Shown here: piece after piece, positions 1 to 7,661 of the stretch
How positions within the stretch are numbered: the stretch's first letter is position 1
How the letters are laid out: every line of letters starts with the position of its first letter
Source: Anaerotignum sp.
GTDB lineage: Bacteria; Bacillota; Clostridia; Lachnospirales; Anaerotignaceae
Reading direction: 5' to 3'
Length of the DNA: 60,607 nucleotides
NCBI GenBank assembly: GCA_017523325.1
Contig: JAFWWO010000026.1
Coordinates: 1 to 60,607, forward strand
Notes under the pieces: generated by a model
Told to the model about the DNA's origin: nothing
What the model saw: only the letters and a program-made list of their open reading frames with translations
The model's database searches: none
Translations under genes and position numbers: made by a program

Positions 1-88
1 CGGTACACGAAAAAGAGGAAACACATGGTCTTACTATTTTGATGCCGCCCATGTAGACGGGAAGAGAAAAAAGATTGAAAAAGGCGGG
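1..88 (+). pseudogene. Truncated tyrosine integrase, N-terminal arm-binding fragment
   Basis: Reading from base 2, the frame encodes a GTRKRGNTWSYYFDAAHV-type segment followed by DGKRKKIEKGG. This is the pattern of the N-terminal arm-type DNA-binding domain of phage and conjugative-element tyrosine recombinases. After KGG (base 88) the similarity stops: the expected xTKKEA segment is missing and the frame runs into a terminator and then antisense through the endolysin. The start codon lies left of the window. I infer that the 3' part of an integrase gene has been deleted, leaving an inactive stub beside the lysis genes. Similarity was judged by eye. Confidence 0.6.
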
Positions 89-106
89 GACTCCCCGCCT
101 TTTTTT
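78..106. terminator. Bidirectional intrinsic terminator
   Basis: The stem AAAAAGGCGGGG pairs with CCCCGCCTTTTT around a 3-nt loop (90-92), with a T run on each strand. It lies seven bases past the endolysin stop and probably ends the lysis transcript on the minus strand. Confidence 0.85.
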
Positions 107-112
107 GCAGCA

Positions 113-742
113 TTATTTCTTTTCCAGCACCGCAACGCTTCCCCTGCTGCTCACTTTGTAGCCCAGCAGCTCCGCCAAATCCCTGACGCTGATGTAATTG
201 GTGCCATCTTTCAATATCCGCCGTACCTGTTTTTCTTGTCCGTTCACGATGATTTTGGTGTTTTCTACCACTTCTTTTTCCTCCGTTTCGTATGTAAAAA
301 TATCCTCTACCAATAGCCAATGGGTGAAATGATTTCGGTTCAACGGTACTTCCCGTACGCCATACGCACTGCCATCGGCGGCGATATAGTAGGGTACGCC
401 GTTTTTCATACCCGTATAAATGCCGATATGCCCTTTCATCCAGACCAATGCCCCGACAGGTGCATTTTTTATGGTAGAAATCGGCTGTATTTTTGTGGCA
501 CGGCTTTTCCACTGCGCCGAACCCATTTGCACACCACAAGCCCACGATATTAAACCACTACAATCCACACAGACCTTTCCGATTTTATTACGGTCGCTAT
601 ACCAAACCATATTACCGTAAAGCCGCCGCAAATAATCATAATTCGCCGCCGTCATGACCTGCCCCTTCATGCCGTAAACATAGGGCGTACCCATTTTGGA
701 GCGGGCAAAGGCGACTAATGCCGCCCCTGTCATTTTACTCAT
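113..742 (-). CDS. Phage endolysin, NlpC/P60-type peptidase with C-terminal copper-amine-oxidase-like domain
   Basis: A 209-residue protein. The first 150 residues look like an NlpC/P60 cysteine peptidase: GTPYVYG near the start, then VDCSGLISWA with the candidate catalytic Cys, and a WMKGHIGIYTG segment with the candidate His. Such enzymes cut peptidoglycan stem peptides. Residues from about 160 (TKIIVNGQEKQVRRILKDG then YISVRDLAELLGYKV) match the copper-amine-oxidase-N-like repeat common on clostridial cell-wall proteins. There is no signal peptide, as expected for a holin-released endolysin. An upstream GTG at 751 is possible, but the ATG at 742 is better placed after GAGGTG. The gene overlaps the holin stop by a few bases and is last in the cassette before a terminator. 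Confidence 0.8.
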   Translation of the reverse strand: MSKMTGAALVAFARSKMGTPYVYGMKGQVMTAANYDYLRRLYGNMVWYSDRNKIGKVCVDCSGLISWACGVQMGSAQWKSRATKIQPISTIKNAPVGALVWMKGHIGIYTGMKNGVPYYIAADGSAYGVREVPLNRNHFTHWLLVEDIFTYETEEKEVVENTKIIVNGQEKQVRRILKDGTNYISVRDLAELLGYKVSSRGSVAVLEKK

Positions 743-1100
743 CTCGCTCACCTCTGACCATCTGTTCCACCGCTTTATTCTCCGCCAGCATTTTCCGCAT
801 TTCTTCCAGAGATTCGTCTACCCAAATGCCAAAGGTATCAAAGGATACCGCCATAGCCACTGCCGGAAACCGCTGCACGAATAAATCATAGACCTGTCGC
901 AGTTTCAGCTTGCCGGTGCCGCCGCCCAACTCCTTCTCGGCGTTCGTTACCGCCCAAAGCAGCCATTCTTTTATCTTTATTCTCGGGGCTTTTTGGGGCA
1001 TTTTTGAAAAACGCCCGATGAAAATGCTCACCATTCCCGCCACCGCCAATAAAGCAATCATCATATACCAGTTCTCAACCAAAAATATCATCTTTTTCAT
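735..1100 (-). CDS. Phage holin, LL-H-like family
   Basis: A 121-residue protein with one N-terminal membrane segment (about residues 5-30, MIALLAVAGMVSIFIG) and a soluble charged tail containing EWLLWAVTNAEKELGGGTG, a run typical of the LL-H-type phage holin family. Holins permeabilise the inner membrane so the endolysin can reach the wall. The stop overlaps the endolysin start, a usual holin-endolysin arrangement. The ATG at 1100 is preceded by AAGAAAGG; a second ATG three codons in is also possible. Confidence 0.75.
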   Translation of the reverse strand: MKKMIFLVENWYMMIALLAVAGMVSIFIGRFSKMPQKAPRIKIKEWLLWAVTNAEKELGGGTGKLKLRQVYDLFVQRFPAVAMAVSFDTFGIWVDESLEEMRKMLAENKAVEQMVRGERDE

Positions 1101-1329
1101 CCTTTCTTTTTGTTTCTCGCTGTTTCTTCCGTTCCTCCTGCCGTCTGTCTTGTGCGGCTATCCAACGTTGAAATATGGTCATTATGCCGCAGATGCCCAA
1201 TTCCGTACCGAAAATACGCAATGCGCTATCCACCACTGCGGATACGTCCCTGCCCCATGCCCCCAACATCATGCCTGCAACCACAACCATGACGCAAAAC
1301 AGCAGAGAATACACCACAATGGTCGTCAT
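1075..1329 (-). CDS. Small phage membrane protein of the lysis cassette
   Basis: About 84 residues from the preferred start at 1329, which has TGGAG six bases upstream. A longer form from ATG 1383 or GTG 1392 adds a basic leader (ESWKKRRGSRWK). Two hydrophobic segments (TTIVVYSLLFCVMVVVAGMM and a weaker one around GTELGICGIMTIF) are followed by a highly charged tail (RQEERKKQRETKRKDEKDD). The layout resembles a small holin or antiholin. It overlaps the next gene by 26 bases. I do not recognise a named family. Confidence 0.55.
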   Translation of the reverse strand: MTTIVVYSLLFCVMVVVAGMMLGAWGRDVSAVVDSALRIFGTELGICGIMTIFQRWIAAQDRRQEERKKQRETKRKDEKDDIFG

Positions 1330-1388
1330 GGTATCTCCATTGATTTTCCATCGTGAACCTCTTCTTTTTTTCCAGCTTTCCATTATAC

Positions 1389-1670
1389 TCACTTCCCTTC
1401 TAAATCATGGGCGGATTTATTCAAATACTTTTCCAGTTTTTCATGGGCCTTTGTCACATTGCCGTTGGCGCCCAGCTGTCTTAAACCATCTAATGTCGCC
1501 AACAGACCATAGCACATGATGCACTGCTCCGCCTTAATCTCTTCGATTTCCTTATCCTGGCGTTTTTGCCGCTCCAGCCATTGCACAACCTTATACAGCA
1601 TAGTGCCTACGGTGCCCAATGCCCCCAACAAAGCAACAAGCTTTAGCAATTCATCTCCACTGACATACAT
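1389..1670 (-). CDS. Small phage holin-like protein with coiled-coil tail
   Basis: A 93-residue protein with an N-terminal hydrophobic stretch (about residues 9-28, LVALLGALGTVGTMLYKVV), then a basic/acidic helical part (RQKRQDKEIEEIKAEQ), two Cys and a short tail. Small one-segment proteins of this design sit beside holins in many Firmicutes phages. The ATG at 1670 follows GGGGAGGAAAT. The stop overlaps the farthest-upstream possible start of the next gene, so translation may be coupled. The exact role (holin, antiholin, spacer protein) cannot be told from sequence. Confidence 0.6.
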   Translation of the reverse strand: MYVSGDELLKLVALLGALGTVGTMLYKVVQWLERQKRQDKEIEEIKAEQCIMCYGLLATLDGLRQLGANGNVTKAHEKLEKYLNKSAHDLEGK

Positions 1671-1698
1671 ATTTCCTCCCCCTTTCCTTAAAAAAGCT

Positions 1699-2130
1699 TT
1701 ACGCCGCCTCAGCCATCAATGCAGCCAACTCCAACAGTGCTTTACGCTGCATACGAAAAAACGTGGAGCGACTGATATACATTCTCAAGCAAATGGCTTC
1801 AATGGACAGCCTTTTTTGGTATTTCAGCCGCAGAAGCATTTCCTGCTCCCGCTCCAGCCTACGCACACATTGATCGATTCGCTCCTGCTGCCCCATCAGC
1901 CGAAGAATCTCCGCCTCAAGCACCTGCGCCCTTCGGCCATAACAAGCTGTTAATTCTGCCTGCGCCCCCTCTGACATCTGTGCAGCATCTTGCTTGAGCT
2001 TTTGAATTTGGGTCATCTCCTCCTGCAATATAGAGCAAAGACGGGCAGCATTTTTCCAGACCTCCAACTCCTGCTTGACCCTTTTCTCCCGATCATAGGC
2101 AACTGCTTTCTCCCCTGTGTTTTTTTGCAT
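1699..2130 (-). CDS. Phage HTH regulator, ArpU/sigma-region-4-like
   Basis: A 143-residue, mostly helical protein. A coiled-coil-like middle (ERIDQCVRRLEREQEMLLRLKY) is followed by a C-terminal helix-turn-helix, LSIEAICLRMYISRSTFFRMQRKAL. This resembles sigma-70 region 4 and the ArpU/RinA-like late regulators that switch on phage lysis and packaging genes. It is the first gene behind the divergent minus-strand promoter at 2265-2293, so it should be repressed by the facing CI-like protein and could activate or extend transcription of the lysis genes. The family assignment is from architecture only. Confidence 0.6.
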   Translation of the reverse strand: MQKNTGEKAVAYDREKRVKQELEVWKNAARLCSILQEEMTQIQKLKQDAAQMSEGAQAELTACYGRRAQVLEAEILRLMGQQERIDQCVRRLEREQEMLLRLKYQKRLSIEAICLRMYISRSTFFRMQRKALLELAALMAEAA

Positions 2131-2156
2131 GTTATTTCCCCCTTCCCTGTTTTGTT

Positions 2157-2350
2157 TTACGTTTTAATCGTAATTTTTCGACAAAAAAATACAAACTTCA
2201 CATTTCATTTTAATTTATGTCATATTTTTCGTCAAATCATTACGATTCCCCTGTGTATAGGCTTATTGTATTACGGTTTAATCGTTTTGTCAACGGTTTT
2301 ATCGTAATTTCTTCACAAAAACTATTGATTTTGTTACGGAATTCCCGTAT
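2157..2350. promoter_or_regulatory. Array of four 17-bp operators for the phage repressor
   Basis: Four copies of a 17-bp dyad of the form TTACG-N7-CGTAA: 2157-2173 (exact), 2271-2287 (CGTTT right arm), 2291-2307 (CAACG left arm) and 2334-2350 (CGTAT right arm). Three have a T/A-rich centre close to GTTTAAT. The second exactly fills the -10/-35 spacer of the minus-strand promoter, the third overlaps its -35, and the fourth lies between -35 and -10 of the repressor promoter. This is the placement expected for repression of the lysis genes and autoregulation. The first lies just upstream of the HTH gene start. Confidence 0.8.
2265..2293 (-). promoter_or_regulatory. Promoter of the lysis cassette
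   Basis: On the minus strand TTGACA (2293-2288), a 17-bp spacer and TACAAT (2270-2265). It drives the HTH gene and, with no visible terminator, the downstream lysis genes. Operator copies cover the spacer and the -35. Confidence 0.8.
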
Positions 2351-2353
2351 AAT
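2325..2353 (+). promoter_or_regulatory. Repressor promoter
   Basis: TTGATT (2325-2330), 17-bp spacer, TATAAT (2348-2353). The expected start near 2360 gives a very short leader that begins at the AAGGAGG ribosome site. An operator dyad (2334-2350) lies inside it, so the repressor probably controls itself. Confidence 0.75.
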
Positions 2354-2375
2354 GAAAGCAAAGGAGGAATGGCAT

Positions 2376-3026
2376 ATGGTTTCTGACAATAATAAAGCCA
2401 TTATGGCGAAAAATATTCAATATTATATGGATTTACATGGGAAAACCAGAAATGAACTTTGCAAAGCCCTAGATATCAAATACACCACATTGACCGATTG
2501 GGTCAAGGGCAATTCCTATCCCCGTATTGATAAAATCGAATTGATGGCACATTATTTCGGTATTGAAAAATCGGATTTGGTGGAGGACCACTCAAGGCTG
2601 CCCCGAAATGCCATTCCCTATACCCCACGGGCTACGGTTTCCGTGCCCTTGGTGGGCGCTGTCAACTGCGGCACACCCCTTTTGGCCATAGAAAATATTG
2701 AAGGCTATATCGAAACGCCGGCGGAGGATATCCATTCCGGCGAAACCTACTTCTGGCTTCGCGCCAAGGGCGACAGCATGGTTAATCTGGGGATTCATGA
2801 AGGGGATTTGCTCCTCATACGAAAGCAGGAGGACGTGGATAGCGGCGATATTGCCGTGGTGGCCATCAACGGAGATGAGGCTACCCTAAAACGGGTCATC
2901 AAAAAAGATAATGCACTGGTTCTCCAGCCGGAAAACCCCAACTATGAAACCAAAATATTCGTTGGGGAAGAAATGGAAAGCGTGATGATTCGGGGCAGGC
3001 TGATGAAACTGGAAAAGCGGTTTTGA
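2376..3026 (+). CDS. LexA/CI-type phage repressor, S24 self-cleaving
   Basis: A 216-residue protein from the ATG at 2376, eight bases after AAGGAGG. Residues 10-65 form an XRE helix-turn-helix (KTRNELCKALDIKYTTLTDW). After a linker comes an S24 peptidase domain: likely cleavage bond Cys98-Gly99 in GAVNCGTP, nucleophile Ser134 in KGDSMVNLGIHEGD, general base Lys172 in EATLKRV. The spacings (36 and 38 residues) match LexA-like proteins; a Cys-Gly bond is also what UmuD uses. Known family members cut themselves when RecA filaments form after DNA damage, which would release the facing lysis promoter. Longer upstream starts are rejected because they would read through the promoter. All catalytic residues are present. 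Confidence 0.9.
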   Translation: MVSDNNKAIMAKNIQYYMDLHGKTRNELCKALDIKYTTLTDWVKGNSYPRIDKIELMAHYFGIEKSDLVEDHSRLPRNAIPYTPRATVSVPLVGAVNCGTPLLAIENIEGYIETPAEDIHSGETYFWLRAKGDSMVNLGIHEGDLLLIRKQEDVDSGDIAVVAINGDEATLKRVIKKDNALVLQPENPNYETKIFVGEEMESVMIRGRLMKLEKRF

Positions 3027-3176
3027 GCTTGTATTGGTTGGGGGTATAGGTCAAGCGTCTAAAAAAGCGGATATTTCTATTTCGTATGATGCTTGGATTC
3101 CATAGCCGAACATAGGAATACACAGTATCCCAAAAACACCCCTCCCAAACGGGCGCATCTCTTGTAATGCCAACAC

Positions 3177-3215
3177 AAAAAGCCCTTAGAAACCTTGATT
3201 TCTAAGGGCTTTTTT
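3177..3215. terminator. Terminator after tRNA-Arg and repressor
   Basis: AGCCCTTAGAAA (3181-3192) pairs with TTTCTAAGGGCT (3199-3210), with T runs on both strands. It can end the tRNA-Arg transcript on the minus strand and the repressor transcript on the plus strand. Confidence 0.85.
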
Positions 3216-3217
3216 CA

Positions 3218-3290
3218 TGCACTCTACAGGATTCGAACCTGCGGCCTTTCGGTCCGGAGCCGAACGCTCTATCCCCTGAGCTAAGAGTGC
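3218..3290 (-). tRNA. tRNA-Arg(CCG)
   Basis: A 73-nt cloverleaf on the minus strand: acceptor GCACTCT/AGAGTGC, D-arm GCTC..GAGC, anticodon stem TTCGG/CCGAA with loop CTCCGGA (anticodon CCG, reads CGG), T-arm GCAGG-TTCGAAT-CCTGT. The discriminator base is A and no CCA is encoded. tRNA genes are common phage attachment sites, and this one borders the prophage remnant, but I see no second copy of its 3' end within the window. Confidence 0.95.
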
Positions 3291-3388
3291 CTATGGGGTT
3301 GTCGGGCAACCCCTATGATAAAGAAACTGCATGGTCTATTTTACATGGAAAGCGGTTCCTTGTCAAATATTTCTGACCGCCTTTTTTG

Positions 3389-5842
3389 TCATTCCCCGCC
3401 GATTTCCACCGGTGGCAGGTGCCAGATTTCCTCCGCATACTGGCGAATGGTTCTGTCACTGGAGAATTTGCCGCTTTTTGCCGTGTTGCGAATGGCCATT
3501 TTCGCCCATTCCTCCCTATCCCGATAGGCTCTGTCAATATCTTTTTGGGCACGGGCATAATCGGCATAGTCCTCCAACACAAAATATTCATCGGCTCTGC
3601 CGCCAAAGCCCGAAAGCAGAGAATCATACAATTCACGGAACAGATTGAGATTGGGGTCAAAGGTGCCGTTAATCAGGCTGTTGAGTGCCATACGCACCTC
3701 TTGATTCATGTTATAAACCGACCAAGGGTCATAACCGGTCAGGTATTTTTGCTGTACCTCCTTAGCCGTCATACCAAAAATGAAAATATTCTCCTTGCCC
3801 ACTTCTTCGCAAATTTCTACATTGGCGCCGTCCATTGTACCGATGGTAATCGCCCCATTGAGCATAAATTTCATATTGCCCGTACCGGAGGCTTCCTTAC
3901 CGGCGGTGGAAATCTGCTCGCTGACATCGGCGGCAGGCATCAATTTTTCCGCCAGAGAAACCCGATAGTTCTCCAAAAAAACCACCTTGATTTTGCCGCC
4001 AATGGAGGCATCATGATTCACCACATCTGCCACGCTGTTGATAAGCTTTATAATCTGCTTCGCCCGTTGGTAGCCTGCGGCGGCCTTTGCACCGAAAATA
4101 AAGGTACGGGGTACCATATCCAGCCCCGGGTTCATACGCAGCTGATTATACAGCCCAATGATATGCAGGATATTCAACAACTGCCGTTTATACTCATGGA
4201 GCCGCTTTACCTGTATATCAAATATGGAATCAGGGTCTACCTCTATCCCCTTTGCCTCCCAAATATATTTCGCCAGCCGCTCCTTATTCTCCCGTTTAAT
4301 CTGTATAAAGCGGTGGCGGAAGTCCTCATCCTCCACAAAGGGCAGCAAATGCTCCAACTCGTCCAGATTGGTAATCCAGCCCGTACCGATTTTTTCACTG
4401 ATGAGCCCTGCCAGCTTTGGATTGGCATGGAGCAGCCATCTTCTTTGGGTAATGCCGTTGGTTTTATTATTGAACTTTTCCGGATTTAATTCATAAAAAT
4501 CCCGCAATTCCTGATATTTCAAAATCTCCGTATGCAGAGCCGCAACACCATTGACGGAATGACTGCCCACAATGGCAAGATGCGCCATACGAATTTGTCC
4601 GTCGGCAATCAGAGCCATACTGCGGATTTTTTCCGGATCGTTGCCGTAGCGTTCCACCAATTCCATGCAAAAACGGCGGTTAATCTCCTCCACAATTTGA
4701 TAGATACGAGGAAGCAGGCGGCTAAACAGCTCCACGGGCCATTTTTCCAATGCTTCGGACATGATGGTATGGTTCGTGTAGCCACAGACCTTCTTGGTAA
4801 TCTCCCATGCCTGTGTCCAAGGCACATCGTTTTCGTCCACCAATACCCGCATCAACTCCGCCACAGCCATACTGGGATGGGTATCGTTCAGCTGGAACGC
4901 CACTTTTTCCGGCAGAATATCAAAATCACTATGGCGTTTTTTGAAACGGTCAATGACCCGCTGTACCGTTGCGGAAATGAAAAAATACTGCTGGCGTAAC
5001 CGCAACTCCTTGCCCTGTATATGTTCATCGGCCGGGTAAAGCACATCTGTCAGAGTGTTTGCCAAAATCTCCTCCTCCGCCGCTTTTTGATAGTTGCCTT
5101 CATTGAAGGATTTCAAATCCAGACGGTTTTTCGCCTTTGCCTCCCAAAGGCGGAGGGTATTGACTGTGCGGTTGCCATAGCCCACCACGGGATAATCATA
5201 AGGCACTGCCATAACAGACTGGTAATTTTCCTGCACATAGCGGTATTCCCCGTTGCCCTTGGGCACGGCACGGACATTCCCGCCGAATTTGATTTCTACG
5301 GCATATTCACTGCGCTTGATGCCCCATGGGTCACCCTCCTCCAGCCAGTTATCCGGTGCCTCCACCTGATAGCCGTTTTCGATACGCTGTTCAAAAATAC
5401 CGTAATGATACCGTATGCCACAGCCATAGGCAGGCAGGGAAAGAGTGGAAAGAGAATCTAAAAAGCAGGCCGCCAGCCTGCCCAGACCGCCGTTGCCCAG
5501 CCCCGGATCCGGCTCTGCCTCCTCCACTCGGTTATAATCAACACCCAATTCCTGAAAAACCTCCCGCACCTCGTCGAACATTTCCAGATTCATCAGGGTA
5601 TTGCCGAAAAATCGCCCCATCAAAAATTCCATAGAAAGGTAATAAACTACCTTCACGTCCTTTTCGTAATACACATCATGGGTTTTCATCCAGTTTTCCG
5701 TAATCACGTCCCGCACGGCAAATACCGTAGCCTGATATATCTCCTCCGAGGTGGCATGTTCCAGTGTCTTTCGGTAAAGCGTCTTTACGTTTTCCCGTAT
5801 CATATTTTTCAGTTCTTCTTTTCCCAGAGCAAATGCGCCCAT
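3389..5842 (-). CDS. glgP: Glycogen/starch phosphorylase
   Basis: An 817-residue cytosolic enzyme that releases glucose-1-phosphate from the ends of glycogen using phosphate and pyridoxal phosphate. The full GT35 family is recognisable: YYLSMEFLMGR near residue 67, EPDPGLGNGGLGRLAACF around 110, QLNDTHPSMAV mid-protein, and the PLP site EASGTGNMKFMLNGA with its Lys, followed by MDGANVEI. Length is normal for a bacterial phosphorylase. The ATG at 5842 follows GGGGG. It is monocistronic with its own promoter at 5932-5960. The branching enzyme glgB lies 25 kb away, so the glycogen genes are not one operon here. Confidence 0.97.
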   Translation of the reverse strand: MGAFALGKEELKNMIRENVKTLYRKTLEHATSEEIYQATVFAVRDVITENWMKTHDVYYEKDVKVVYYLSMEFLMGRFFGNTLMNLEMFDEVREVFQELGVDYNRVEEAEPDPGLGNGGLGRLAACFLDSLSTLSLPAYGCGIRYHYGIFEQRIENGYQVEAPDNWLEEGDPWGIKRSEYAVEIKFGGNVRAVPKGNGEYRYVQENYQSVMAVPYDYPVVGYGNRTVNTLRLWEAKAKNRLDLKSFNEGNYQKAAEEEILANTLTDVLYPADEHIQGKELRLRQQYFFISATVQRVIDRFKKRHSDFDILPEKVAFQLNDTHPSMAVAELMRVLVDENDVPWTQAWEITKKVCGYTNHTIMSEALEKWPVELFSRLLPRIYQIVEEINRRFCMELVERYGNDPEKIRSMALIADGQIRMAHLAIVGSHSVNGVAALHTEILKYQELRDFYELNPEKFNNKTNGITQRRWLLHANPKLAGLISEKIGTGWITNLDELEHLLPFVEDEDFRHRFIQIKRENKERLAKYIWEAKGIEVDPDSIFDIQVKRLHEYKRQLLNILHIIGLYNQLRMNPGLDMVPRTFIFGAKAAAGYQRAKQIIKLINSVADVVNHDASIGGKIKVVFLENYRVSLAEKLMPAADVSEQISTAGKEASGTGNMKFMLNGAITIGTMDGANVEICEEVGKENIFIFGMTAKEVQQKYLTGYDPWSVYNMNQEVRMALNSLINGTFDPNLNLFRELYDSLLSGFGGRADEYFVLEDYADYARAQKDIDRAYRDREEWAKMAIRNTAKSGKFSSDRTIRQYAEEIWHLPPVEIGGE

Positions 5843-5931
5843 ACTGACCCCCTTCGGACTTCTTTTTCATGGAAATCCTGTTTTTCCGATAATTTCTTAA
5901 CACGACCTTATTTTGATACAAAACTTTATTT

Positions 5932-5960
5932 ATCATACCAAAAAATTGGATGTTTTGCAA
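5932..5960 (-). promoter_or_regulatory. glgP promoter
   Basis: Minus strand TTGCAA (5960-5955), 17-bp spacer, TATGAT (5937-5932), about 90 bases before the glgP start. Confidence 0.65.
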
Positions 5961-5975
5961 TTTTACCGAAGCCCC

Positions 5976-6452
5976 TCAGCAGAAAAAACCGCCAAAGTAA
6001 GCCGTACCCAGAAGAAAGCCACTGCCACCCAAAAGGGCCAGCAGAAGCTGTTTCCGCAGGGGAATCTCCTCCGGCAAAATGCCACAGCAGGCGGCATATA
6101 GGCCTATACCGCCGAAAAATGCAAGCGCGCAAGCCCCTACTGCCGAAAGAGGGCTTTTTTGCATAAAATAAAAAGCCGTCACCGCCGTAAAAAGAAAGGC
6201 CGTTGTCAGAGCGCCCATTTTCTGCCCCTTTTCCAACAACACCCCTCCAATCACCCCAAGGGCGGACAGCAGAACTGCACCGTAAAAATATCCGCTTTTC
6301 ATAGCGAAGGGCAATATGCAAAAGCACAGCAATGCCAGAAAATAACCATCCAAAAAACAACGGGCGGCGTCAGCGGTTTCCTTCCGCTTTCCTGCCACCC
6401 AAGCCAAAGCCCAATATATACCACAGGGAATCCCCCAAAATAAATGCTGCAT
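5976..6452 (-). CDS. Unknown integral membrane protein
   Basis: A 158-residue hydrophobic protein with about five or six membrane segments, e.g. CFLDGYFLALLCFCILPFAM, YGAVLLSALGVIGGVLL and a C-terminal LLLALLGGSGFLLGTAYFGGFF. The ATG at 6452 follows GGAGGGAG; the GTG further upstream is less likely. It is 70 bases after the chromate transporter pair on the same strand and may be co-transcribed. I recognise no family motif; the Gly-rich segments suggest a small transporter or channel component, but that is a guess. Confidence 0.6.
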   Translation of the reverse strand: MQHLFWGIPCGIYWALAWVAGKRKETADAARCFLDGYFLALLCFCILPFAMKSGYFYGAVLLSALGVIGGVLLEKGQKMGALTTAFLFTAVTAFYFMQKSPLSAVGACALAFFGGIGLYAACCGILPEEIPLRKQLLLALLGGSGFLLGTAYFGGFFC

Positions 6453-6522
6453 TTTTCTCCCTCCGTCTGCACCCACTTTTTACTAACATATGGCACAAAG
6501 ACGGTCTGTATGTGCATTTCCT

Positions 6523-7095
6523 TCAAAATGCAAAAAGGATACCGATAGCCCCACTGAGGGCAATATAAAAAACAGGGTGCTTTTTCCAACGGCTCGTAGC
6601 AACGCAAAGCACCACAAACAATATCAATTCTTTCCAGCCGATTTGACTGCCTAATGCGGCAAACTCCAATTCTCTGAAAGAAGCGGAATGGAACAATGCC
6701 CCTATCAGTACGCCAAAGCCCGCTGCCCCAATCAGCCCCGTTACCGCAGGACGCAGACCATAAAAGGTATATTCCACATATTTATTGCTGCGGAATTTTT
6801 CCAGAAAGCCGGAAATAACGAGGATAATGACTAAGGAGGGGAGCACCAACCCTACCGTAGCAAAAATACTGCCCATCACCCCGCTATGCTGAAAGCCTGC
6901 ATAGGTGGCCATATTGACCCCCAAGGGCCCCGGTGTGGATTCGGACACGGCAATCATATCCGGAATTTGTTCCGGAGAAAACCAAGGGTATTTTTCCGCC
7001 AAGCGATACAAAAAGGGCAGTGTCGCCAAGCCGCCGCCGACGGAGAACAGCCCGATTTTCAAAAACTCATAAAACAGCACCAAAAGCTCCATCAT
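6523..7095 (-). CDS. Chromate transporter family protein, second half
   Basis: A 190-residue CHR-family membrane protein: FLKIGLFSVGGGLATLPF near the N-terminus, SESTPGPLGVNMATYAG and several hydrophobic helices. Short-chain CHR proteins work as pairs of homologous halves; the partner is the gene just upstream, whose TGA overlaps this ATG in an ATGA. Characterised relatives export chromate; in anaerobes the natural substrate is usually unproven. The start at 7095 (double ATG) follows GGGAGGG. A longer frame that begins inside the partner is rejected. Confidence 0.88.
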   Translation of the reverse strand: MMELLVLFYEFLKIGLFSVGGGLATLPFLYRLAEKYPWFSPEQIPDMIAVSESTPGPLGVNMATYAGFQHSGVMGSIFATVGLVLPSLVIILVISGFLEKFRSNKYVEYTFYGLRPAVTGLIGAAGFGVLIGALFHSASFRELEFAALGSQIGWKELILFVVLCVATSRWKKHPVFYIALSGAIGILFAF

Positions 7096-7637
7096 GGCTT
7101 TTTGCCCTCCCTTCCCACGGAAACGGCAATACCTAATATACCCGCCGCCAGCACAATCCAAATCGGCGAAAGGCGTACCCAAAGGGAAAGCAAAAATGCC
7201 GCCGCCGCAATCAAGATACAAACGGTATCTACCACGGATTTTTTCCACATTCCGATAACAGCATGAAAAATCAGCACACTGACCGCCACACGGATACCGC
7301 CGAAGGCATGCTGTACCACCGCCAGTTCGGCAAAATTTTGCAATGCTGCGGCTATCACCATAACGATAATCAGCGAGGGAAAAATACTGCCCAATGTAGC
7401 CGCAACAGCACCGGCAATGCCCTTTTGCTTATAGCCGATGAATGTGGCGGTATTGACGAATATTATCCCCGGCGTGCATTGGCCGATGGCAAAATAATCC
7501 AGCACTTCATCTTCTGTCGCCCATTTTTGCTTTTCCACCACTTCTTTTTGCAGCATGGGCAGCATAGCATAACCGCCGCCAAAGGTAAAACCGCCGATTT
7601 TGCAAAATGTGCTGAATAATATCCATAATTCCTTCAT
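7092..7637 (-). CDS. Chromate transporter family protein, first half
   Basis: A 181-residue short-chain CHR-family protein: FCKIGGFTFGGGYAMLPML, FAIGQCTPGIIFVNTATFIG and three to four further helices. It is homologous to the following gene (same FG/SVGGG and PGxxxVNxAT motifs), so the two probably form an antiparallel heterodimer. AGGAGATAGAGAT precedes the ATG at 7637. The gene starts 24 bases after prfA and could be read from the prfA operon. Confidence 0.88.
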   Translation of the reverse strand: MKELWILFSTFCKIGGFTFGGGYAMLPMLQKEVVEKQKWATEDEVLDYFAIGQCTPGIIFVNTATFIGYKQKGIAGAVAATLGSIFPSLIIVMVIAAALQNFAELAVVQHAFGGIRVAVSVLIFHAVIGMWKKSVVDTVCILIAAAAFLLSLWVRLSPIWIVLAAGILGIAVSVGREGKKP

Positions 7638-7661
7638 ATCTCTATCTCCTTACGGAAAACC

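Noticed and set aside
3386..4489. A 367-codon open frame on the plus strand
   Set aside because: It is fully antisense to glgP, has no ribosome site and no family motif, and glgP shows continuous conserved motifs on the other strand.
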